Positions 1 through 3,182 of a DNA stretch of 5,756 nt are shown here, one piece after another. Below the pieces are notes generated by a model, which worked only from the letters and a program-made list of their open reading frames with translations, ran no database searches and was not told the origin of the DNA. The translations under genes were made by a program, and so were the position numbers. Numbering within the stretch: position 1 is the stretch's first letter; each line of letters opens with the position of its first letter. The DNA is taken from assembly GCA_003229345.1 (NCBI GenBank), contig QIDN01000190.1:1-5756 (forward strand). The letters run 5' to 3'. The DNA comes from Nitrospirota bacterium. Lineage in GTDB: Bacteria > Nitrospinota > Nitrospinia > Nitrospinales > Nitrospinaceae.

Positions 1-276
1 CCGGACCAGGTCGCTTATGCGCTATCCAAGGGCTCTTGCGCCAGCCCCATGGTCAAATACATCAGCGAGCGTATGGTGAAAGGCAACCACGAGGACATCT
101 ACTTCCTCGCCCGCTGGCGGCACAAGGACGCAGCCTACGCCTTGGAAATGGCGCGGCAGGCCGGATTGCATATGCCGACTTCGGCGGTGGCTGCGGAGCT
201 CTTCGAGCGCGCCTTGTCCGAAGGATGGGGCGATCTCAATTCAAGCGTCGTCATTGATGTTCTGCGGAAGGCGTGA
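1..276 (+). CDS. NAD(P)-dependent oxidoreductase, 3-hydroxyisobutyrate dehydrogenase family, C-terminal part (5' truncated)
   Basis: Reading from base 1 in frame 1 gives 91 residues ending at TGA 274-276; the start lies outside the window. The visible part matches the all-helical C-terminal domain of beta-hydroxyacid dehydrogenases (3-hydroxyisobutyrate dehydrogenase, tartronate semialdehyde reductase, GLYR1-like). It has the family signature of a phenylalanine/leucine stretch followed by a Lys-Asp pair (visible residues 42-43), then AYALEMARQAG with a proline further on, and ends in the usual GxGD-like segment (GWGDLNSS) and terminal helix. These enzymes are soluble cytoplasmic dehydrogenases that oxidise a beta-hydroxyacid using NAD(P). 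The Rossmann domain and the catalytic lysine are upstream and cannot be checked, so the substrate is unknown. The gene converges on the hemerythrin gene and shows no sign of belonging to the nitrate cluster. Confidence 0.85.
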   Translation, partial: PDQVAYALSKGSCASPMVKYISERMVKGNHEDIYFLARWRHKDAAYALEMARQAGLHMPTSAVAAELFERALSEGWGDLNSSVVIDVLRKA

Positions 277-278
277 TC

Positions 279-300
279 GCGGCCGGGGCGTGCCCGCCGC
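279..300 (+). terminator. GC-rich hairpin just after the oxidoreductase stop, possible terminator
   Basis: GCGGC (279-283) pairs with GCCGC (296-300). After a bulged C284, GGG (285-287) pairs with CCC (293-295), leaving a five-base loop. It starts three bases after the TGA and lies between convergent genes, where a terminator is expected. No T-tract follows on either strand, so it is not a classic intrinsic terminator. It may only protect the 3' end or be chance in GC-rich DNA. Confidence 0.3.
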
Positions 301-352
301 GCTATGGCGTAAGAAGGCGTTGGCGGATCAATGTTGAAAGCGCGTTTGCCGA

Positions 353-796
353 TCACCCGCGCTTCACGGAGTGGGCCTTCGCCCAGGCCTCGCCGAGCCG
401 GGTAAGTGTTTCGTCATCCAGCACCTCTTCGGCCAAGGCATAGAGTTTTTCTTCTTCATTTTTGAAGTGTTTGCGGGTGATGTCCAAAGCCTGCCGGACC
501 GCATCGAGCGCTTCGTCGAGGTCCCACGCGTTTTCGATGCGCTCCAATCCGGACCGTATTTGTTCGTGATCGGCACGCATCTCGGCAAACAACTCGTCCG
601 TTTCCACATACGGTTCGAGCGCCGGATAAAGAAGCTTTTCCTCCAGGGCCGCGTGTGATTTTATCTCGGTCGTCAGAACGGTCATGGCGCTTTCGATCTG
701 AGCCACTTCCCCCGCGAAGGAAGCCATTTCCTCGACTTCGTCGAGCAACGCGTTGAACACCGCGTGCTCACCCAGAAGGACGTCGATCAGTTTCAT
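353..796 (-). CDS. Hemerythrin HHE cation-binding domain protein
   Basis: This complete gene encodes 147 aa, a normal length for a single-domain bacterial hemerythrin-like protein. The ligand pattern of the four-helix HHE fold is visible: H11 in helix 1, H48 with E52 (HxxxE) in helix 2, H77-E78 in helix 3, and H110 with E114/E115 in helix 4. Such proteins bind a non-haem di-iron centre and serve in O2 or NO binding, sensing or iron repair; which applies here cannot be told. There is no signal peptide or membrane segment, so it is cytoplasmic. The ATG at 794-796 is preceded on the minus strand by GGGAGA (about 6 bases away), which supports this start. It is transcribed away from the PAS-BTAD regulator, with which it shares the 797-1003 promoter region. 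A link to nitrogen-oxide or oxygen metabolism is plausible from that context. Confidence 0.88.
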   Translation of the reverse strand: MKLIDVLLGEHAVFNALLDEVEEMASFAGEVAQIESAMTVLTTEIKSHAALEEKLLYPALEPYVETDELFAEMRADHEQIRSGLERIENAWDLDEALDAVRQALDITRKHFKNEEEKLYALAEEVLDDETLTRLGEAWAKAHSVKRG

Positions 797-858
797 GGCC
801 GGTCTCCCTTGTTCTTATTGCTTATACCGAGGATTCCCAGATAAACTTCACATTCGTT

Positions 859-887
859 AAAATATTTCCATTTCGTCATCCGGGCAA
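859..887 (-). promoter_or_regulatory. Candidate sigma-70-type promoter for the hemerythrin gene
   Basis: On the minus strand, TTGCCC (887-882) and TATTTT (864-859) are separated by 17 bases, each matching the consensus at four of six positions. The predicted transcription start is near 852, giving a leader of about 55 bases. This is a weak match chosen by eye in AT-rich DNA. Confidence 0.3.
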
Positions 888-914
888 GAGCGTGAATCGC
901 CGCGATCTCGATGG

Positions 915-930
915 CTTGACTGCGGTCAAG
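915..930. promoter_or_regulatory. Crp/Fnr-family (Fnr/Dnr-type) binding box
   Basis: TTGAC (916-920), a four-base centre tgcg, and GTCAA (925-929) form a perfect inverted repeat, extended by C915/G930. It fits the TTGAN-N4-NTCAA layout of Fnr, Dnr/Nnr and related activators that respond to low oxygen or nitric oxide. Its centre (922.5) lies about 42-44 bases before the start site predicted from the -10 at 955-960. That is the standard class II activation position for the rightward gene. Confidence 0.65.
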
Positions 931-931
931 G

Positions 932-960
932 TGGATAAACTGGGTTCATGAATTTATATT
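932..960 (+). promoter_or_regulatory. Predicted promoter of the PAS-BTAD regulator gene
   Basis: TGGATA (932-937) and TATATT (955-960) are spaced by 17 bases and match sigma-70 elements at four and five of six positions. The Fnr-type box ends two bases before the -35, as in class II activated promoters. The predicted start is near 964-967, giving a leader of about 37-40 bases to the ATG at 1004. Confidence 0.5.
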
Positions 961-1003
961 CCTGTGAAATTCTTCCGCGAGAACAAACGGTGAGGGCGGC
1001 GCG

Positions 1004-2203
1004 ATGATGGACGCACGGTATGTGGTGGACTACGCGTCTGACGCGGCTTTCGCCATAGACGACGAGCAGAGAATCGTCGCTTGGAATTACGCCGCGCGGC
1101 GGCTTTTGGAGTACACGCGGCGCGAGGTTCTGGGCCGGCACTGTTGGGACGTTCTTCAAGCCGTCTGTGCGGATGGAGAACCGTTGTGCGTTCCCGGTTG
1201 TGTGGGTGCCCAGTGTTTCCAACATTCCCGGGCCTTCACCGGCCCTTCGTGCCAGGTGCGCCACAAGGACGGTGCATGGGTCACGTTAAACTTCGAGTCT
1301 GTCGTCATGCCGAAGCGTGCCCGGTCTTCGAATGCCGGGCCGGCCTCCGCCGTCGTCTTCCTGCGGGGCGAAAGCGAAAAGAACTATCGCCCGCGGCCAG
1401 GACAAAAGCTGCAAATCTTCACCTTCGGCCGCTTCGGCCTGGTCGCGAAAGGGCGCGGACTTGCAATAGAAAAATGGGAACGCAAGCAGGCTGTAGCCCT
1501 CCTAAAATTCCTGGTGGCCCACCTAGGCCGTCCCGTTCATCGCGAGACCCTTATCGAATTTTTTTGGCCCGAAATCGACGAGGACCGTGCATGGAAGCGT
1601 CTCAAGGTCACGGTACACTTCCTTCGCCAACGATTACGCGCCGCCGGCATCGACGAAAACATCGTCGAAACGGTGGACAAGACCTACGCACTCAGGCGCG
1701 ACGCGGTGTGGGTGGATTCAGTGACCTTTGAGAGCTGTGTCGTCGATGGCGCGGCGCTGCAGCGTCAGCAACGATGGGGTCAAGCGCTTCACCACTACGA
1801 GGAAGCGCAACATCTCTACCGGGGCGACTACATGGAGGAAGACATCTACGCCGATTGGTGCGCCGCGGAGCGCGAACAATTGCACGAGATTTATCTGGAA
1901 ATGCTGGCCGGGATGGCGGATTGCCATGCCGCAAATGGCCACTACGCCGAAGCGGTGCAGGCTTGCCGGACCGCCCTCGTCCGCGACCCGTGCCGGGAAA
2001 GCTTCCACCGTACGCTTATGGAATATCTCGTCCGCCTCGGCAGCGCCGACTGGGCCATGGCTCAGTACCACCGCTGTCACCGCCTTCTCGCAGAGGAGCT
2101 TGGAGTGGAGCCGATGCGCGACACACTACGCCTGTACGAGCAAATCGTCGAAAGATACGGAGGGGCCTCGGCCAAAAAACTGGCCGGCCGTCGCGACGAA
2201 TAA
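1004..2203 (+). CDS. PAS - winged helix - BTAD (SARP-like) transcriptional regulator
   Basis: The product has 399 aa. Residues about 4-122 form a PAS domain (YASDAAFAIDDEQRIVAWN, then LLEYTRREVLGRHCWDVL) with six cysteines at 47, 55, 62, 66, 71 and 83, most in a C-rich insert. Residues about 136-233 are a winged-helix DNA-binding domain of the SARP/OmpR-like type (LQIFTFGRFGL, KFLVAHLGRPVHRETLIEFFWP, then the VTVHFLRQRLR recognition region). Residues about 238-392 are the bacterial transcriptional activator domain, a helical TPR-like repeat unit ending in the typical EELGVEP segment. It is inferred to be a cytoplasmic activator whose PAS domain senses a redox, metal or gas signal. The start at 1004 has a GGTGAGGG ribosome site about 6 bases upstream; the second ATG at 1007 is an alternative. 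An Fnr-type box upstream suggests oxygen or NO control. It lies directly before the cytochrome c-narG operon, its likely target. Confidence 0.88.
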   Translation: MMDARYVVDYASDAAFAIDDEQRIVAWNYAARRLLEYTRREVLGRHCWDVLQAVCADGEPLCVPGCVGAQCFQHSRAFTGPSCQVRHKDGAWVTLNFESVVMPKRARSSNAGPASAVVFLRGESEKNYRPRPGQKLQIFTFGRFGLVAKGRGLAIEKWERKQAVALLKFLVAHLGRPVHRETLIEFFWPEIDEDRAWKRLKVTVHFLRQRLRAAGIDENIVETVDKTYALRRDAVWVDSVTFESCVVDGAALQRQQRWGQALHHYEEAQHLYRGDYMEEDIYADWCAAEREQLHEIYLEMLAGMADCHAANGHYAEAVQACRTALVRDPCRESFHRTLMEYLVRLGSADWAMAQYHRCHRLLAEELGVEPMRDTLRLYEQIVERYGGASAKKLAGRRDE

Positions 2204-2361
2204 CGAGTCCTTGATCCACGCGATCGAAATTCCGGCGCCGGCGCCAGTGGCCTATATCCTCGGATTCCGCCCCTCCCCCGCTGAAATTTTTCATCCCTGA
2301 GAGGATGCCCCCGCGCGCCACGCATTGCGCGGCAGCGTAGTCTGCCTGACTTTTCTCCAAA
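2204..2361. other. Intergenic stretch after the regulator gene, no gene seen
   Basis: I find no convincing reading frame or RNA gene here. It contains a 12-base perfect palindrome GGCGCCGGCGCC (2234-2245). It also has a short hairpin, CATCC (2292-2296) with GGATG (2303-2307), and a stronger one listed separately. No T-tract directly follows any of these, so the regulator's terminator is not identified with confidence. Confidence 0.5.
2311..2332 (+). terminator. GC hairpin downstream of the regulator gene, possible terminator
   Basis: CCGCGC (2311-2316) pairs with GCGCGG (2327-2332) around a ten-base loop. A TTTT run appears only about 18 bases later (2351-2354), too far for a classic intrinsic terminator. 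It lies between the regulator and the next promoter, which is where termination is expected. Confidence 0.25.
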
Positions 2362-2392
2362 TGTTACCAGCCCGTTACCGGCCAATGTTACA
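2362..2392 (+). promoter_or_regulatory. Three heptamer direct repeats, candidate BTAD/SARP-type operator
   Basis: TGTTACC (2362-2368), CGTTACC (2373-2379) and TGTTACA (2386-2392) share the core GTTAC in the same orientation. The first two start 11 bases apart (heptamer plus four-base spacer), one helical turn, the arrangement known for SARP-family operators; the third is offset by 13. The array covers the -35 area and ends 11 bases before a strong -10 box, suiting an activator site. The neighbouring PAS-BTAD protein is the obvious candidate to bind it; that pairing is inference. Confidence 0.5.
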
Positions 2393-2403
2393 AAGAAATT
2401 GTG

Positions 2404-2409
2404 GATAAT
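2404..2409 (+). promoter_or_regulatory. -10 box (GATAAT) of the small protein-cytochrome c-narG operon
   Basis: GATAAT matches TATAAT at five of six positions. No good -35 is found 16-18 bases upstream (GCCAAT or CCAATG). This suggests dependence on an activator bound to the GTTAC repeats. The predicted start is near 2416. Confidence 0.45.
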
Positions 2410-2423
2410 ATTTGGAGTCTCCA

Positions 2424-2627
2424 ATGGGATCGGGCGCGATGGAGAATAAACAAGTTTCGATGTCATTCGTCGCGCGGATTTGGCTTGAAGCTGGAACGAA
2501 TGGGGATCCGATATGGCGTGGACATGTCCGCCACGTGCAAAGCAATGACGAAGCTTTCTTCCAGGATTTAGGAAGCTTGAACGAATTCCTGGCCCAGGTG
2601 AGTGGGGTGACGGGGCCTCAAACTTGA
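2424..2627 (+). CDS. Small conserved-looking protein of unknown function (67 aa)
   Basis: The ATG at 2424 follows GGAG (2414-2417) by six bases, and this start is preferred. A TTG at 2412 (71 aa) and an ATG at 2439 (62 aa) are in frame. If transcription starts near 2416 as the -10 implies, the 2439 start becomes more likely. The core, about residues 13-58, reads as a compact domain: SFVARIWLEA, a turn with NGDPIWRG, HVRHVQS, then FFQDLGSLNEFLAQV. I recall similar short proteins annotated as hypothetical, but I cannot name a family or function. There is no signal peptide, membrane segment or metal motif. It is the first gene after the repeat-containing promoter and lies 13 bases before the cytochrome c gene, so it probably belongs to the same operon and may assist or regulate it. 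Confidence 0.65.
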   Translation: MGSGAMENKQVSMSFVARIWLEAGTNGDPIWRGHVRHVQSNDEAFFQDLGSLNEFLAQVSGVTGPQT

Positions 2628-2635
2628 AAGGTTTG
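2619..2635 (+). promoter_or_regulatory. Small hairpin holding the cytochrome c ribosome-binding site
   Basis: CAAAC (2619-2623) can pair with GTTTG (2631-2635). The seven-base loop holds the small protein's stop codon and most of the GAAAGG ribosome site for the cytochrome gene at 2641. The stem is only five pairs and AT-leaning, so it may be coincidental. Confidence 0.2.
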
Positions 2636-2640
2636 CAAAT

Positions 2641-3135
2641 ATGATTACCGGGTTTTCAAAAAGATGGCGGGTCCCCGCATTAGGGGTTTTTCTGGCCGTC
2701 ATTTGGTTGGGACCGATCAAGCATGGTCAGGCTGCGGAAGACGGCCGAGAAATTTTCCAAAATAATTGTGCGGCTTGCCACACCATCGGTAAGGGAAAAT
2801 TGGTGGGGCCCGATTTGGCGGGCGTAACCTCGCGCAGGGAAGAAAGCTGGCTCAAACGGCAAATCAAAGAGCCCGATAGGCTGATTGCCGAAAAAGACTC
2901 GATTGCAATGCAGCTTTTGAAGGAAGCCGACAATGTACCGATGCCGCAACTCGAATTAAGCGATGCGGCAGTCGCGGCGGTAATGGCATTCTTGAAGGGC
3001 ACCGAACAACAAAAGAATGTCGCCGTCGGCACTCCTCCTCAATACACGCCTACAATAATCATAAGCATATTATTGTTGCTTGGCCTCACCTTTATAGGAC
3101 TCAGGGCGGGAAACAAGAATGTGGACGTGAGATGA
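2641..3135 (+). CDS. Membrane-anchored monoheme cytochrome c
   Basis: The 164-aa product starts with a Sec signal peptide: basic RWR near residues 8-10, a hydrophobic core at 13-24, and likely cleavage near AQA/A at 30-32. One haem c site, CAACH, is at 43-47. The likely axial methionine is M101 in VPMPQL, before the final helix AAVAAVMAFLKG, as in class I cytochromes c. A C-terminal hydrophobic segment, about 138-155 (ending before RAGNKN), should anchor it with the haem domain in the periplasm. The ATG is preceded by GAAAGG. Its stop overlaps the start of a 16-codon ORF as ATGA, and narG/nxrA follows 43 bases later. It is inferred to carry electrons between the Nar/Nxr complex and the periplasmic or quinol chain. 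Nitrobacter-type nxr operons also place a class I cytochrome c gene before nxrA. Confidence 0.9.
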   Translation: MITGFSKRWRVPALGVFLAVIWLGPIKHGQAAEDGREIFQNNCAACHTIGKGKLVGPDLAGVTSRREESWLKRQIKEPDRLIAEKDSIAMQLLKEADNVPMPQLELSDAAVAAVMAFLKGTEQQKNVAVGTPPQYTPTIIISILLLLGLTFIGLRAGNKNVDVR

Positions 3136-3182
3136 TTCCAAAAACCATGGAAACCAAAAAGAAATCAAAAGGGATGTCATGA
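3132..3182 (+). CDS. Possible 16-codon leader/coupling ORF between cytochrome c and narG/nxrA
   Basis: ATG at 3132-3134 overlaps the cytochrome c stop (TGA 3133-3135). The frame runs 16 codons to TGA 3180-3182, which overlaps the narG/nxrA start (ATG 3179-3181). The predicted peptide is MIPKTMETKKKSKGMS, rich in lysine. Two ATGA junctions would let ribosomes pass from the cytochrome gene to narG by translational coupling. It may be a coupling device rather than a functional peptide, or chance. It resembles no peptide I know. Confidence 0.3.
   Translation: MIPKTMETKKKSKGMS

Noticed and set aside
371..658. Plus-strand frame of 95 codons with a phenylalanine run
   Set aside because: It is antisense to the hemerythrin gene; the Phe run is the complement of its Glu/Lys codons.
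2234..2245. Perfect palindrome GGCGCCGGCGCC as a hairpin or operator
   Set aside because: It leaves no proper loop for an RNA hairpin, and its alternating GC makeup makes chance likely in GC-rich DNA; no promoter element lies next to it.
1728..2300. Plus-strand frame of 190 codons overlapping the regulator
   Set aside because: It overlaps the BTAD-coding frame and the product looks unstructured; the regulator frame carries all recognisable motifs.
2515..2535. Inverted repeat CGTGG...CCACG with the inner palindrome GGACATGTCC
   Set aside because: It lies inside the small protein's coding sequence (WRGHVRHV region) and away from any promoter; coding constraint and chance suffice.
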